Shown: positions 9,840-20,295, counted from the first letter of the stretch. The stretch: DNA of 64,000 nt from an uncultured Clostridia bacterium (GCA_947053655.1 CAMRTO010000001.1:62001-126000), one strand, 5' to 3'. Numbers and translations: made by a program. Notes: generated by a model from the sequence alone, not told the origin.

Positions 9840-11309
9840 ATGATATTTGAAAATCGTTGTAACGTATGCGGACATTGCCCTTGCACTTGCATACGGAAAA
9901 TATATAACGTAATCCATTACGATACGGCCATCGGCCCTACAGGTCCCACCGGTCCGACAGGCCCCCGCGGAGTCACAGGCCCTACCGGCCCTACGGGTGC
10001 AACCGGCGTTACAGGCGCGACTGGTATAACCGGCCCTACAGGTCCCACGGGTATTAACGGCGTTACAGGTCCTACCGGTCCTACGGGTGCAACAGGTGCC
10101 GACGGCATTTCCGGTCCAATAGGTCCTACGGGAGCCACGGGCGCTGACGGTGCAACCGGTCCTACAGGAGCTACAGGTGCCACGGGTGCAGATGGTGCAA
10201 CAGGTCCTACCGGTCCCACTGGCGCAACAGGTGCCGACGGCATTTCCGGTCCCATAGGCCCTACAGGCGCAACAGGCGCTGACGGTACAACCGGTCCTAC
10301 AGGAGCTACAGGTGCCACGGGTGCAGATGGTGCAACAGGTCCTACCGGTCCCACTGGCGCAACAGGTGCCGACGGCATTTCCGGTCCCATAGGCCCTACG
10401 GGAGCCACGGGCGCTGACGGTGCAACCGGTCCTATCGGTCCCACGGGTGCAACAGGTGCTGACGGTGCAACCGGCCCTACCGGTGCCACGGGTGCAGATG
10501 GTGCTATCGGTCCTACGGGCGCAACCGGTGCCACGGGTGCCGACGGTGCAACCGGACCTACCGGTCCCACGGGTGCCACGGGTGCAGACGGCGTTACAGG
10601 TCCTACTGGTCCTACGGGCGCAACTGGCGCAGACGGCGCTATCGGCCCTACGGGCGCAACCGGTGCCGACGGTGTTTCCGGTCCAATAGGTCCTACGGGA
10701 GCAACAGGCGCTGACGGTGCAACCGGTCCTATCGGTCCCACGGGTGCAACAGGTGCTGACGGTGCAACCGGCCCTACCGGTGCCACGGGTGCAGATGGTG
10801 CTATCGGTCCTACGGGCGCAACCGGTGCCACGGGTGCCGACGGTGCAACCGGACCTACCGGTCCCACGGGTGCAGATGGTACCGCAAATTTAAACGCATA
10901 CGGCGGCTTATACAACAACACTCCGCAGACAATAAATCTTACTTTAGGCGGAACTACGCAATTACCCCTTCCTTCAAACATGCCCTCACAAAATGTGACG
11001 TATACTCCCGCAAACAGTATTACGGCTCCAGTCGCGGGCGTTTACGAAATTAACTACTTCACCAATATTTCAGCCGCTCTCGGCACAACGGTAACAATGT
11101 CCGTACGCAGAAACGGCACAGCCATTCCCGACGCTACAATTTCACGCGCATTGTCGGTTGGGGTAGGGTCTATTTATAACGGTAGTATTATAATCGACCT
11201 TAACGCAGGCGATGTTATAGACATGGCTCTTTCGGCATTGCTCGCCGTAGGCGTTACTCTCGGCAGCGGAGTTAACACAACTTTGACAATAAAACAAATT
11301 AACACGTAA
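9840..11309 (+). CDS. collagen-like (Gly-X-Thr) repeat surface/exosporium-type protein with BclA-like C-terminal domain
   Basis: GGAGG RBS then ATG at 9840; [17 protein letters not shown].. then ~300 aa [13 protein letters not shown] repeats, then a beta-rich C-terminal domain ([19 protein letters not shown]...). Confidence 0.88.
   Translation: MIFENRCNVCGHCPCTCIRKIYNVIHYDTAIGPTGPTGPTGPRGVTGPTGPTGATGVTGATGITGPTGPTGINGVTGPTGPTGATGADGISGPIGPTGATGADGATGPTGATGATGADGATGPTGPTGATGADGISGPIGPTGATGADGTTGPTGATGATGADGATGPTGPTGATGADGISGPIGPTGATGADGATGPIGPTGATGADGATGPTGATGADGAIGPTGATGATGADGATGPTGPTGATGADGVTGPTGPTGATGADGAIGPTGATGADGVSGPIGPTGATGADGATGPIGPTGATGADGATGPTGATGADGAIGPTGATGATGADGATGPTGPTGADGTANLNAYGGLYNNTPQTINLTLGGTTQLPLPSNMPSQNVTYTPANSITAPVAGVYEINYFTNISAALGTTVTMSVRRNGTAIPDATISRALSVGVGSIYNGSIIIDLNAGDVIDMALSALLAVGVTLGSGVNTTLTIKQINT
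9938..10880. repeat. DNA tandem/interspersed repeat encoding collagen-like Gly-X-Y triplets
   Basis: Reiterated 9/18/27-bp units such as ggtcctacgggtgcaacaggtgccgacggc; a long block around 10255-10440 resembles the block before it, and 10680-10870 resembles 10390-10570. Confidence 0.9.
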
Positions 11310-11455
11310 ATTAATTTTATATTCTAAAAGCCGGCGGAAATATCCGTCGGCTGATTTTTTTGCAAATTATTTTAAATTTTAATCAAAAAAACAAATTTGC
11401 CCATGTTTTAATTGCTTTTTACAAAAAGAAATGTTAAAATATAGCCGTTATTCAC

Positions 11456-11546
11456 GCAGAGATGGCTGAGCGGTTTAAGGCGCACGATTGGAAATCGTGT
11501 GACGGCTAATACCCGTCCGGAGGTTCAAATCCTCTTCTCTGCGCCA
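11456..11546 (+). tRNA. tRNA-Ser (GGA)
   Basis: GCAGAGA..TCTCTGCGCCA acceptor, anticodon arm CACGA-TTGGAAA-TCGTG, long variable arm. Confidence 0.95.
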
Positions 11547-11548
11547 AT

Positions 11549-11592
11549 AAGGACGTAAATTGATATGTTCAATTTACGTCCTTATTTTTTTA
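11549..11592. terminator. Rho-independent terminator after tRNA-Ser
   Basis: GGACGTAAATTGatatgttCAATTTACGTCCttattttttt. Confidence 0.8.
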
Positions 11593-11610
11593 TAAGCATT
11601 TATTAAGTTT

Positions 11611-12480
11611 TTACCGTGACGATATACAGGCTGCAATCCACTCGGCATATTTGCGCGCTATATTTACCCCGCACACTCTCTCCGCCTCGGCAAAGAAGGC
11701 GTTTGAATTTACTTCGCAAACATATCTGTTGCCCTGCGCGTCTGTCAATATATCGATTCCGCAATAATCAAGCTGTAAAATATAGGCAACTTTTTCGCAT
11801 AAAGCAATAAGCTTACTGTCGGGAGAATAAACCTCTCCGTGGCCGCCAAGTTCCACGTTAGAGCGGAAATCTTCGGCGTTTTTACGCTTCATCGAGCAGA
11901 CAAATTTTCCGCCTATTACTATTACGCGTATATCCTCCCCTCCGTTACCGATAAATTTCTGATAAAAATGCGAAGCTGTTATATTTGATTTTTCAAAACC
12001 GTACAGTTCGTCATGATTTTTTATCAGAAATACTCCCGCACCGCAAGACCCGAAGCATTTCTTAGCCACAAGCGGAAAGCTCAGCTTTTCGGCCGCATTA
12101 TCCAAAAACGAACGGTTTACTTCCGCGTCTTCATAATAGCACAGCGGCGCGTAGATACTGTCCGGCATTGGAATACCGCAGTCGGCAAGCTCCACATGCG
12201 TAAGCAATTTATCGTCGCATTTTTTTATTGATGCCGCACTGTTGAAAAGTCTTAATCCGCTTTTTTCAAGCATGCGGGCAACCGAAATGTCTTTATCCAA
12301 AAAAACACAGCAACCGTAATCCGTTTTTTTTGTTTCGCCGTTAGATAAAAACGAAAGATTGAAATTTTTACGTATATCGCAATAAAATCCGAGAAGTTTA
12401 AGCTCGTCCGCAAGCCTTTCCGCCTGCATTATCTGGGATTTGTTCCTTATATATGCATTTACAACAATCAAACACTTCAT
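11611..12480 (-). CDS. ATP-grasp ligase, RimK-like
   Basis: FPLVAKKCFGSCGAGVFLI and YCGIDILTD..VCEVNSNAFF ATP-grasp motifs. Confidence 0.82.
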   Translation of the reverse strand: MKCLIVVNAYIRNKSQIMQAERLADELKLLGFYCDIRKNFNLSFLSNGETKKTDYGCCVFLDKDISVARMLEKSGLRLFNSAASIKKCDDKLLTHVELADCGIPMPDSIYAPLCYYEDAEVNRSFLDNAAEKLSFPLVAKKCFGSCGAGVFLIKNHDELYGFEKSNITASHFYQKFIGNGGEDIRVIVIGGKFVCSMKRKNAEDFRSNVELGGHGEVYSPDSKLIALCEKVAYILQLDYCGIDILTDAQGNRYVCEVNSNAFFAEAERVCGVNIARKYAEWIAACISSR

Positions 12481-12518
12481 AATTAAAGTACGGCAGAGCG
12501 AAGCCCCGCCGTAAAATT

Positions 12519-13799
12519 TTAAACCACCCTTATGACGGAAACGACTTTTGCGAAACCGCCGTTTTTATTTATTTCCTGTACCGCTTTATCGGTATTTTTC
12601 TCATGCGTGCAGTGGGTTATAAGAATGAGACTGACGCCCGAACCTTCATTTTGCTTTTCCTGTATAACACGCGCAACGCTTATGCCGTGCTTACTTAAAA
12701 CGGAGGTCACTTTTGACAGAACGCCCGCCTTGTCGTCCACGTCAAGCCGCAAATAATATGCGCTTTCGTAATTGGTCAAAAATTTCGTGGCGGGGTCGGC
12801 GTCGGCCGTATTATTAAAAGTAGAATAATTGAAATTATCATGTGTGGCGCAGTATATAATATCCCCGACAATCGCACTTCCCGTAGGCAGAGCGCCTGCG
12901 CCCCTTCCGTAAAGCATTATATCCCCCACGCTGTCGCCGGTTACATAAACGGCGTTAAAGCTGTCGTTCACAGCCGCCAAAGGGTGCGACGAATTTACAA
13001 ACGCAGGGTGTACCCTTACTTCTATTCCGCTGTCGGAATTTTTCCCGACAGCAAGCAATTTCATGACGTAACCCAGCTTCTTACCGTATTCGATATCGCA
13101 CGGGTCGATAGCCGTTATACCCTCTCTGTAAACTTTCGAAAAAGGAATTTTGGTATGAAAAGCAAGACTGGAAAGAATAGAAAGTTTATACGCCGCGTCA
13201 AACCCCTCAACGTCCGCCGTGGGGTCCGCTTCGGCATACCCCAACGACTGCGCTTCTTCAAGAACTTTTTCGTACGAAGCGCCGCAATCCGACATTTTTG
13301 TCAGAATGTAGTTGGTCGTACCGTTAATAATTCCTATCATGGAAGTTATTTTATTGCCTTGCAGATTGTCCAGCAAAGTTCTGATAACCGGTACGCCGCC
13401 GACGCAGCTCGCCTCGAAAAACAAGCCGCAATTGTTCTTTTTGGCGGCCTTTTCAAGCTCGTGACTGTATTTACAGAAAAGCTCTTTATTTGACGTTACA
13501 ACCGATTTCCCTGCGTTAAGCGCGGCAAGCACGAACGATTTAGCCGGTTCTACTCCGCCCATAACCTCAACGACGATATCGACTTCGGAATTGGAACAAA
13601 TTTCCGCTATATTTGAAGCTATATTTTCTGCGGCAACCCCCAAAGACAATGCGCGCTCTCTGTTTCTTTCAAGCACGTTTTCAACCTTAAAATCTATGCC
13701 GTGGACCTGCTTATAAAAATCTCTGTGCTCCGTCAGAATTTTATACGTTCCGCTACCGACAACGCCTAAACCGAGTATCGCTATACCGACCTTTTTCAT
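12519..13799 (-). CDS. hom: homoserine dehydrogenase with C-terminal ACT domain
   Basis: GLGVVGSGTY, GTTNYILTKM, AEADPTADVEGFDAAYK. Confidence 0.95.
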   Translation of the reverse strand: MKKVGIAILGLGVVGSGTYKILTEHRDFYKQVHGIDFKVENVLERNRERALSLGVAAENIASNIAEICSNSEVDIVVEVMGGVEPAKSFVLAALNAGKSVVTSNKELFCKYSHELEKAAKKNNCGLFFEASCVGGVPVIRTLLDNLQGNKITSMIGIINGTTNYILTKMSDCGASYEKVLEEAQSLGYAEADPTADVEGFDAAYKLSILSSLAFHTKIPFSKVYREGITAIDPCDIEYGKKLGYVMKLLAVGKNSDSGIEVRVHPAFVNSSHPLAAVNDSFNAVYVTGDSVGDIMLYGRGAGALPTGSAIVGDIIYCATHDNFNYSTFNNTADADPATKFLTNYESAYYLRLDVDDKAGVLSKVTSVLSKHGISVARVIQEKQNEGSGVSLILITHCTHEKNTDKAVQEINKNGGFAKVVSVIRVV

Positions 13800-13802
13800 T
13801 AC

Positions 13803-14579
13803 TTATTTCTCCGCATTATTTAAATCGTATAAATATTTTAATCCTTCCAGCGTAAGAAGCTTATCCACAACGTCTATACAACTTACTTCTTTTGCAATTA
13901 CTTCGGAAAAGCCGCCCGTAGCCACTGTTTTTGCATTGTCGCATTTCATTTCGCGCTTGATTTTTTTGACAATGTACTCAACAAGTCCGGCAAAACCGAA
14001 AACTATACCCGACTGCATGTTTGTGACGGTGTTTTTGCCTATAACCGACTGCGGGCGCTCTATTTCCACCCTCGGCAGCTTAGCCGTACCGTTTACAAGA
14101 CTGTCAAGCGAGCCTTTAATCCCGGGAGCTATTACACCGCCGATAAATTCACCCTTCGCATCTATAACGTTGAAAGTCGTAGCTGTGCCGAAATCGATTA
14201 TTATCAAAGGAAAACCGTATTTTTTAACTGCCGACACGTTATTGACGACTCTGTCGGCGCCGACCTCCTTGGCGTTATCGACGCGCAAATTCATGCCCGT
14301 TTTTAATCCGGGGGCAAGCATCAAGGGCACGATATCGAGATAAGTGCGGCAAGTTCTTTCAAGCGTATAATCCATCTGTGGAACAACCGACGAAATAATT
14401 CCGCCGGTAACCGCGTCAGCCGTTACTCCGTGATTGTTTAAAATACTTATAAGCTGACCGCCGTACTCGTCGGAGGTCTTTTTGGGCTCGGTTGCTACGC
14501 GGAAGCTCAATACAAGTTTATCGCCGTCGAATACGGCATATTTAATGTTTGTATTGCCGACGTCCATGCAAATTATCAT
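13803..14579 (-). CDS. coaX: type III pantothenate kinase
   Basis: MIICMDVGNTNIKYAVFDG, GADRVVNNVSA, IIDFGTATTF. Confidence 0.95.
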   Translation of the reverse strand: MIICMDVGNTNIKYAVFDGDKLVLSFRVATEPKKTSDEYGGQLISILNNHGVTADAVTGGIISSVVPQMDYTLERTCRTYLDIVPLMLAPGLKTGMNLRVDNAKEVGADRVVNNVSAVKKYGFPLIIIDFGTATTFNVIDAKGEFIGGVIAPGIKGSLDSLVNGTAKLPRVEIERPQSVIGKNTVTNMQSGIVFGFAGLVEYIVKKIKREMKCDNAKTVATGGFSEVIAKEVSCIDVVDKLLTLEGLKYLYDLNNAEK

Positions 14580-14581
14580 AT

Positions 14582-15265
14582 TTACGATTCCTCTTTTTCC
14601 TTAACGCTGTTTTCGCCTTCGGGATGCTTATTATACTTCCTGACGATACGTTTTTCCACAACCGTATTTACGATATAAAGCGCCGGAGCGCATACCATAT
14701 TTATCGCAAGCTCTATAAAGAAATTTACCGTTACAAGTCCTACAATTATAATATACATGATATTGCGACCCGCAAAATCCGGCATATAAGAATTTACAAA
14801 AGCATTCAAACTGCCGCTCATACAGAGGGCGCCCAAAACAAACAGCGATGTATTTATCAGCGGAACCGCGGCGGCGGCTACAAAAACCGCAACATACTTG
14901 TTTTTCTTTTTTATGACGTTATTGAGCACGCCCGCTATAAATCCCGCCGCCATGCCTTTAAGCAAAACGGTTACCACAGTGAAAAACGGACTGTCGTTCA
15001 GAACGTACGATGTAAAAAAGTTAGCGCCGGTTACGCCGGTCATAAGCACCACGAAACCGAAAACAAACCCCAAAATCAAGCCCGCCCAGGGTCCGAGCAT
15101 TATCGCCCCCAACGTCAGAGGAACGAGAACGAAGCTTAAATTAAGTCCGCCCGCCCCGACAGGGATTGTACTTCCCCACAGTTGAAGTACGATGACAAGA
15201 GCCGTCAAAACCGCAAGATAAGCTATGTTTCTTGCGGAAAAGAAATTATTCTTTTTCCTTTCCAT
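14582..15265 (-). CDS. ECF transporter S component (possibly pantothenate-specific, from linkage to coaX)
   Basis: Polytopic S-component-like protein directly upstream of coaX. Confidence 0.8.
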   Translation of the reverse strand: MERKKNNFFSARNIAYLAVLTALVIVLQLWGSTIPVGAGGLNLSFVLVPLTLGAIMLGPWAGLILGFVFGFVVLMTGVTGANFFTSYVLNDSPFFTVVTVLLKGMAAGFIAGVLNNVIKKKNKYVAVFVAAAAVPLINTSLFVLGALCMSGSLNAFVNSYMPDFAGRNIMYIIIVGLVTVNFFIELAINMVCAPALYIVNTVVEKRIVRKYNKHPEGENSVKEKEES

Positions 15266-15529
15266 AGGAAACCTCCGTCGGATCCCTTTACGGGTATCCG
15301 CAAAAAAATTATTATACTTATTATACGGTCGGATTGAATATATCCGCCGAAAGTATTCATGTCTTAAAAATTATTATAGCATCCGCTTAAAATTTATGCA
15401 AGCGAATAATATAAAAGTAACATTTTTAGCGGAATTTTAATATTATTTAATATACGTTATAATACGGAAACTGCAAGGGCACAAAAAATTTACATACCGC
15501 CCTGCAGCTAATTTTACAGGAGGAAATAT

Positions 15530-15754
15530 ATGAACATTTTTTCGCAGTGCGGCGGCACAAACAGCTGCCTTTGGATACTCATCCTTTTACTTCTTGCAGC
15601 AAGTTGCAGCGGTGACGGTCTTGCCAACGTACTCAGCGGAAGCTGTACTCCCATACTTATCGCTTTAATTTACAGCATGTGGAGAAACGGTACGCTGTCC
15701 AATCTGTTATGCGGCAACGGCGGAAGCTGCGGTTGCGGTTGCGGTTGTAACTAA
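15530..15754 (+). CDS. small Cys/Gly-rich hydrophobic protein
   Basis: ACAGGAGGAAATAT RBS; 74 aa ending CGNGGSCGCGCGCN; followed by a terminator. Confidence 0.7.
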   Translation: MNIFSQCGGTNSCLWILILLLLAASCSGDGLANVLSGSCTPILIALIYSMWRNGTLSNLLCGNGGSCGCGCGCN

Positions 15755-15767
15755 ACACCTAAAAACA

Positions 15768-15796
15768 GAGGGGTTGCCTGAGGCAACCCCTTTTAC
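15768..15796. terminator. Rho-independent terminator
   Basis: GGGGTTGCCtgaGGCAACCCCtttt. Confidence 0.75.
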
Positions 15797-15800
15797 TTTT

Positions 15801-16124
15801 TCAATTGCAGAACCAGCCGCATATTAAACAAATAACAAATAAAATCAAAGCTAAGATATATAAAATTATAGAAACGAAGCTTCTACCCTTTCTCACAGAT
15901 ACAATCAACCACACAGGCATAGCAGAAACCAACGGAACGGCTAAAAATTCCGATATCATTACCATGCCCACATTCGTCCAGTCACTGCCGAGCAATGCCT
16001 TTTCCGAAAAGAAAACGATAAGCAAGACAATTTCGGCTAAAATCAATATACTGCTTATTACAGCGACTGTTAAATTCAAAGCCCTGTCTATTTTGCTTTT
16101 TTCCGGCGATGAGTTTTCAATCAT
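15801..16124 (-). CDS. small membrane protein
   Basis: 107 aa with three hydrophobic segments; overlaps the upstream NUDIX gene by 4 nt. Confidence 0.6.
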   Translation of the reverse strand: MIENSSPEKSKIDRALNLTVAVISSILILAEIVLLIVFFSEKALLGSDWTNVGMVMISEFLAVPLVSAMPVWLIVSVRKGRSFVSIILYILALILFVICLICGWFCN

Positions 16125-16654
16125 AAACTGTTTTTCACGCTTAAAAATTTATAAATTGCGGCGACAGTCTTGGCGTCGCAAATTTCGTTACTCTCTATCA
16201 TTACCTCCACTTCGTCAAGCGGCACAAATTCGCAGTTCAAAAACTCGCCGTCGTCCAACCTCTGTCCGACGAACGAAAATTTTTCCGCGTAAAAAACATT
16301 GATTACTTCGTCGGTATATCCGGGCGACGGATAAAGCTTTAAAAACGGTTTTAAATCCGCCCTGTAACCCGTTTCCTCCTCCAACTCTCTCGCAGCGGCA
16401 ACCGAAGGTTTTTCACAGGCGTTAAGTTTGCCTGCGGGGATTTCGTATACGGCTTTACCGTAAAGATAGCGGAATTGCTTTACAAGCAAAACTTTATTTT
16501 CGTTTACAAGCAATACCGCGGCACCGCCGCTGTGGCGCACGCACTCGCGCACGGACTTATTTCCGTCGGGAAGCTCAACGTCGTCAACCTGCAACTTTAA
16601 AATTTTACCGTCAAAAACCGTACGCGAATTTAATTTTTTTTCAAACAGCTTCAT
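16121..16654 (-). CDS. NUDIX hydrolase (ADP-ribose pyrophosphatase-like)
   Basis: NUDIX box ..AARELEEETGYRA.. within an ADPRase-like ORF. Confidence 0.9.
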   Translation of the reverse strand: MKLFEKKLNSRTVFDGKILKLQVDDVELPDGNKSVRECVRHSGGAAVLLVNENKVLLVKQFRYLYGKAVYEIPAGKLNACEKPSVAAARELEEETGYRADLKPFLKLYPSPGYTDEVINVFYAEKFSFVGQRLDDGEFLNCEFVPLDEVEVMIESNEICDAKTVAAIYKFLSVKNSL

Positions 16655-17409
16655 AATGTATCTTCATATTCGGAAAGAGCCTGAATCAGAGGTGCTATTC
16701 CGTCGCTTACGCATCGGTTGTACAATGCGCAATAGTTGTAGCCGCAAACCAAAGCGTCTATAAGCTTTTCGTTCCCGCTTCTCACGGCGCTCAATAATTC
16801 CGATAACATTCTGTATGCGCCTTCCTTATCTTCTTTGGGCATACTGCTTCTGCTGATAAACTGCTTTTCGCCCTCGATCGCCAAAGAAATATCGGTAATC
16901 AAACGCGCCCTCTCGGAATTAACCCCGTAAATTTCCATAACAGGTTGAACGCCTTCTTCGTCCTCGTCTAAGCCCAACTGATTTTTGAACGCCTGACGAA
17001 TCACTTCCTCGAAGCTGTCTATTATTTTATTACAGAACGCGCGGTAACTTGAAATATAACTTCCGTCTTCCGAAAAATAAATTTGCAAAAAGTCGTTGAA
17101 ATTCAAAGTATCGCGGTCGAATTCCACAAGAAGGCAGAAAATAAACGCAAGCCGCTGTCCGACGGTTTTCGGGAGAACCACGTAATTCTTCCCTGAAAAT
17201 CCGTCGCCCGATCTGACCAAACACTTTGATTTTGCAGAAAGGTAATCGTAGTCCTTGGTTACGGTGTCGAACAGTCTGTAAAGCTCGGGACTGTTGACAA
17301 TACATTTTAATAGGTCTTTAATTTTTGTGGTAGCCATTATAAATTTACATTTTTTCAGCTCCTCACATTTTTCCAAAAATGTAAAAACCTGCTCTTGGGT
17401 ACTTAACAT
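16651..17409 (-). CDS. hypothetical protein
   Basis: 252 aa ORF overlapping the NUDIX gene by 4 nt. Confidence 0.6.
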   Translation of the reverse strand: MLSTQEQVFTFLEKCEELKKCKFIMATTKIKDLLKCIVNSPELYRLFDTVTKDYDYLSAKSKCLVRSGDGFSGKNYVVLPKTVGQRLAFIFCLLVEFDRDTLNFNDFLQIYFSEDGSYISSYRAFCNKIIDSFEEVIRQAFKNQLGLDEDEEGVQPVMEIYGVNSERARLITDISLAIEGEKQFISRSSMPKEDKEGAYRMLSELLSAVRSGNEKLIDALVCGYNYCALYNRCVSDGIAPLIQALSEYEDTL

Positions 17410-17546
17410 AATTTCACCTGTAAAAAGTTATCATTTAGATTATAACACAGATAAATTCAAAATTAAATTATTTTTCGGGTAAATATCTTGATTTTAAACG
17501 AAATATTAGGTATAATGATTAAAACTTTTGCATTTTTTAGTAATTT

Positions 17547-18071
17547 ATGTTGAACACAGGCGAAACCTCTACCAACAAATTAATAATTCTTTTCGTTTTC
17601 GACAAAATGGAAAGCTCTCTGTCGGAAAGAACCATATTGGATATGTGTTCTTTGTCCAACTCTTGGATGGGCTACATGGACTGTGTCAACGTAATTCATA
17701 AACTTATCGACGATAATTTTATCTGCATTGTCAGCGAAGACGAAGATACGTTGTATACTATTACGCCGGACGGCAGAGAAACGCTTGCGAATTTCTACAT
17801 AAACATACCAAAAAGCGTCAGGGAAGAAATTTCCCAATTCGTCAAAAAAAACAGCGCAAGATACCGCAACCGTCAGGAATGTAGGTCGGACTACTACCAG
17901 AATATGGACGGAACTTATACGGTTGCGTTAAAAATTCTTGCACCCGTACAGCCTCTGCTGGAATTGAAATTTGTCGTTCCCGATAAAAAGACAGCCAAAA
18001 CCATCTACAAAAAATGGGAAGAAAAAGCTGCCGACCTTTACTCGGTTATATACGAAAATCTATGCGATTAG
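17547..18071 (+). CDS. DUF4364-like protein
   Basis: N-terminal NKLIILFVFDKMESSLSE.. and overall layout resemble this family. Confidence 0.7.
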   Translation: MLNTGETSTNKLIILFVFDKMESSLSERTILDMCSLSNSWMGYMDCVNVIHKLIDDNFICIVSEDEDTLYTITPDGRETLANFYINIPKSVREEISQFVKKNSARYRNRQECRSDYYQNMDGTYTVALKILAPVQPLLELKFVVPDKKTAKTIYKKWEEKAADLYSVIYENLCD

Positions 18072-18081
18072 GAGAAAAAAT

Positions 18082-18354
18082 ATGTTTACTTACTACACTT
18101 CCGGCACCTGTTCCAGAACCATCATTTTTGAGGTCGACGGTGAAAATAAACTTCACGGAGTAAAATTTATAGGCGGATGCAGCGGAAATTTGCAGGGTAT
18201 CAGCAAGCTTGTCGAAGGTAAAAGCCTTGACGAGGTGGAAACGCTTCTGGCTGGAATAAAATGCCGTAACAATACGTCTTGTCCGGACCAGTTAAGCAAA
18301 GCCATAGGGGCTTATAAAAAATCTTTATTGGAGCCTGTTGGGAAAAAACAATAA
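18082..18354 (+). CDS. TSCPD domain protein
   Basis: ATG 18082 with AGGAG; MFTYYTSGTCSRTIIFEVDG..GGCSGNLQGISKLVEG..NTSCPDQL. Confidence 0.88.
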   Translation: MFTYYTSGTCSRTIIFEVDGENKLHGVKFIGGCSGNLQGISKLVEGKSLDEVETLLAGIKCRNNTSCPDQLSKAIGAYKKSLLEPVGKKQ

Positions 18355-18359
18355 AGCTT

Positions 18360-18392
18360 TAAAAGAGCGGTCGCAAGACCGCTCTTTTTTTT
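18360..18392. terminator. Rho-independent terminator
   Basis: AAAGAGCGGTCgcaaGACCGCTCTTtttttt. Confidence 0.9.
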
Positions 18393-18438
18393 CGATAATG
18401 AAATAATATTATTAATTATGCGTAACACAGTACTTAAA

Positions 18439-18861
18439 TTAAGATATATTTTGTAATAAATTATACAGATCCGTCATGTTTTTATTAACCAAATCCAAAT
18501 AAAAACACCTGCCTTCATAACCCGCTTCTCTCATGTATCTCACCAGATTGAACCCGCTGAAATTTTTTTCCACCTGAACAAGAAGCTTTTCAAACGGCAT
18601 GCCGCAACATTCGTACACTTTACCGAAATCGAATTCCACCCATAAATTCTTTTTCATTGCTTCCGTCGTCATACCGTTAAGACTGACACCGAAAGCAGGC
18701 ACTTGATGCGACCCCTCTATCATAGCGTTCCAGCACCGCATAATTTCCTTATACTGTCTGTCGCCTGCGCCATAGGTCACGCTTTTCCCGTCGTTATAAA
18801 CGTTTATGCTTTCTGCGTAGCCGAAAACCTGATGTACATCTTCCATAATAACAGTTACCAT
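18439..18861 (-). CDS. hypothetical protein
   Basis: 140 aa ORF. Confidence 0.55.
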   Translation of the reverse strand: MVTVIMEDVHQVFGYAESINVYNDGKSVTYGAGDRQYKEIMRCWNAMIEGSHQVPAFGVSLNGMTTEAMKKNLWVEFDFGKVYECCGMPFEKLLVQVEKNFSGFNLVRYMREAGYEGRCFYLDLVNKNMTDLYNLLQNIS

Positions 18862-18885
18862 ACCTTAAGTTTTTGCTATATTTTA

Positions 18886-20295
18886 CTAATTATTCAAATA
18901 TTTGTCAATAGCCGCCGCCGCGTTTTTTCCTGCGCCCATTGCCAAAATAACGGTCGCGGCGCCCGTCACCGCGTCGCCGCCAGCATAGACTCCCTTTTTG
19001 GAAGTTTTTCCGCTGCCTTCTTCTACAACTATTCCGCCATGCGAATTAACCGCAAGATCGGCCGTTGAATTTTTAATAAGGGGATTAGGACTAGTTCCTA
19101 TCGCCATTATAACGCAGTCGACATCTATTATGTACTCGCTACCGGAAATTTCAACCGGACGGCGTCTTCCCCTTTCGTCGGGCTCTCCCAAGCAGCATTT
19201 AACCACTTTAATACCACATACAAAGCCGTTTTGCGGGTCGTTTTTATCTTCGGTATTTTCATAGCCTATTATCGCAACGGGATTGTTTAAAACTTTAAAC
19301 TCGATTCCCTCCTCCTGCGCATGCTCTACTTCTTCCCTCCTTGCGGGAAGCTCCTGCATAGAACGGCGGTAAATTATATAAACTTTTTCCGCGCCCAAAC
19401 GCAACGCCGTACGCGCGGCATCCATCGCCACGTTTCCTCCGCCGACAACAGCAACTTTTTTTGCCCGCATTATCGGCGTTTGAGACTTTCCGTTGTAAGC
19501 CTTCATAAGATTTACGCGGGTCAAAAATTCGTTTGCGGAATAAACGCCTTTCAAGCTTTCACCCGCAATTCCCATAAATTTCGGCAATCCCGCGCCCGTG
19601 CCTATAAATACGGCGTTAAAACCGCTTTCGAACAATTCGTCGACGGTTACTGTTTTACCGACGACGACATTGGTTTGTATTTCGACGCCGTAACGCTTTA
19701 AACCTTCTATTTCTTTGCGTACTATTTCCTTCGGCAAACGAAACTCAGGTATTCCGTATACAAGCACTCCGCCGACGTCGTGCAGTGCTTCGAATACGGT
19801 GACTTTATATCCCTTTCGCGCAAGATCGCAAGCGCACGCCAAACCCGAAGGACCGGAGCCGACAACCGCCACTTTAAAGCCGTTACTTTCGGGATTTTGA
19901 ATTTTTCCGTCAGAAACAGTGTTGTGCCTGTCTGCAACAAAGCGTTCCAGTCTGCCTATAGCAACAGGCTCGAACTTGATTCCAAGCGTACACTTGCTTT
20001 CACACTGAGTTTCCTGCGGACATACTCTGCCGCAAATTGCCGGAAGCGACGACGAGCCTGCAATTATCCCGTAAGCGCCTTCGAAATCTCTCTGTTTTAA
20101 TTTTGTTATAAAATCGGGTATGGAAATATTTACAGGGCAACCCTGCACGCACGGTTTGTTTTTGCAGTTCAAGCATCTGTCGGCTTCGGCAACCGCAATT
20201 TCTTCCGTATAACCCAATGCAACTTCGTCGAAATTATGCGCGCGGACATCCGCGGACTGAACGGGCATTTTATGTTTTTCGGGTTTCAAAGGCAT
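18886..20295 (-). CDS. NADPH-dependent glutamate synthase-type small subunit
   Basis: CLNCKNKPCVQGCPVNI, VAVVGSGPSGLACACDLA, GVYAGGDAVTGAATVI. Confidence 0.92.
   Translation of the reverse strand: MPLKPEKHKMPVQSADVRAHNFDEVALGYTEEIAVAEADRCLNCKNKPCVQGCPVNISIPDFITKLKQRDFEGAYGIIAGSSSLPAICGRVCPQETQCESKCTLGIKFEPVAIGRLERFVADRHNTVSDGKIQNPESNGFKVAVVGSGPSGLACACDLARKGYKVTVFEALHDVGGVLVYGIPEFRLPKEIVRKEIEGLKRYGVEIQTNVVVGKTVTVDELFESGFNAVFIGTGAGLPKFMGIAGESLKGVYSANEFLTRVNLMKAYNGKSQTPIMRAKKVAVVGGGNVAMDAARTALRLGAEKVYIIYRRSMQELPARREEVEHAQEEGIEFKVLNNPVAIIGYENTEDKNDPQNGFVCGIKVVKCCLGEPDERGRRRPVEISGSEYIIDVDCVIMAIGTSPNPLIKNSTADLAVNSHGGIVVEEGSGKTSKKGVYAGGDAVTGAATVILAMGAGKNAAAAIDKYLNN

Noticed and set aside
9938-10880. 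Possible CRISPR array or minisatellite
   Set aside because: Periodicity is a multiple of 9 bp in frame with Gly-X-Y codons; no constant repeat/unique spacer pattern and no cas genes.
9917-10981. 354-aa minus-strand ORF ([16 protein letters not shown]...) in the collagen-like gene
   Set aside because: Mirror-frame artefact of the Gly-X-Y DNA repeats; the plus-strand ORF has an RBS, a folded C-terminal domain and a recognisable family.
15266-15330. Riboswitch upstream of the ECF S component
   Set aside because: Only a short GGATACCCGTAAAGGGATCC stem is visible; no recognisable riboswitch core.
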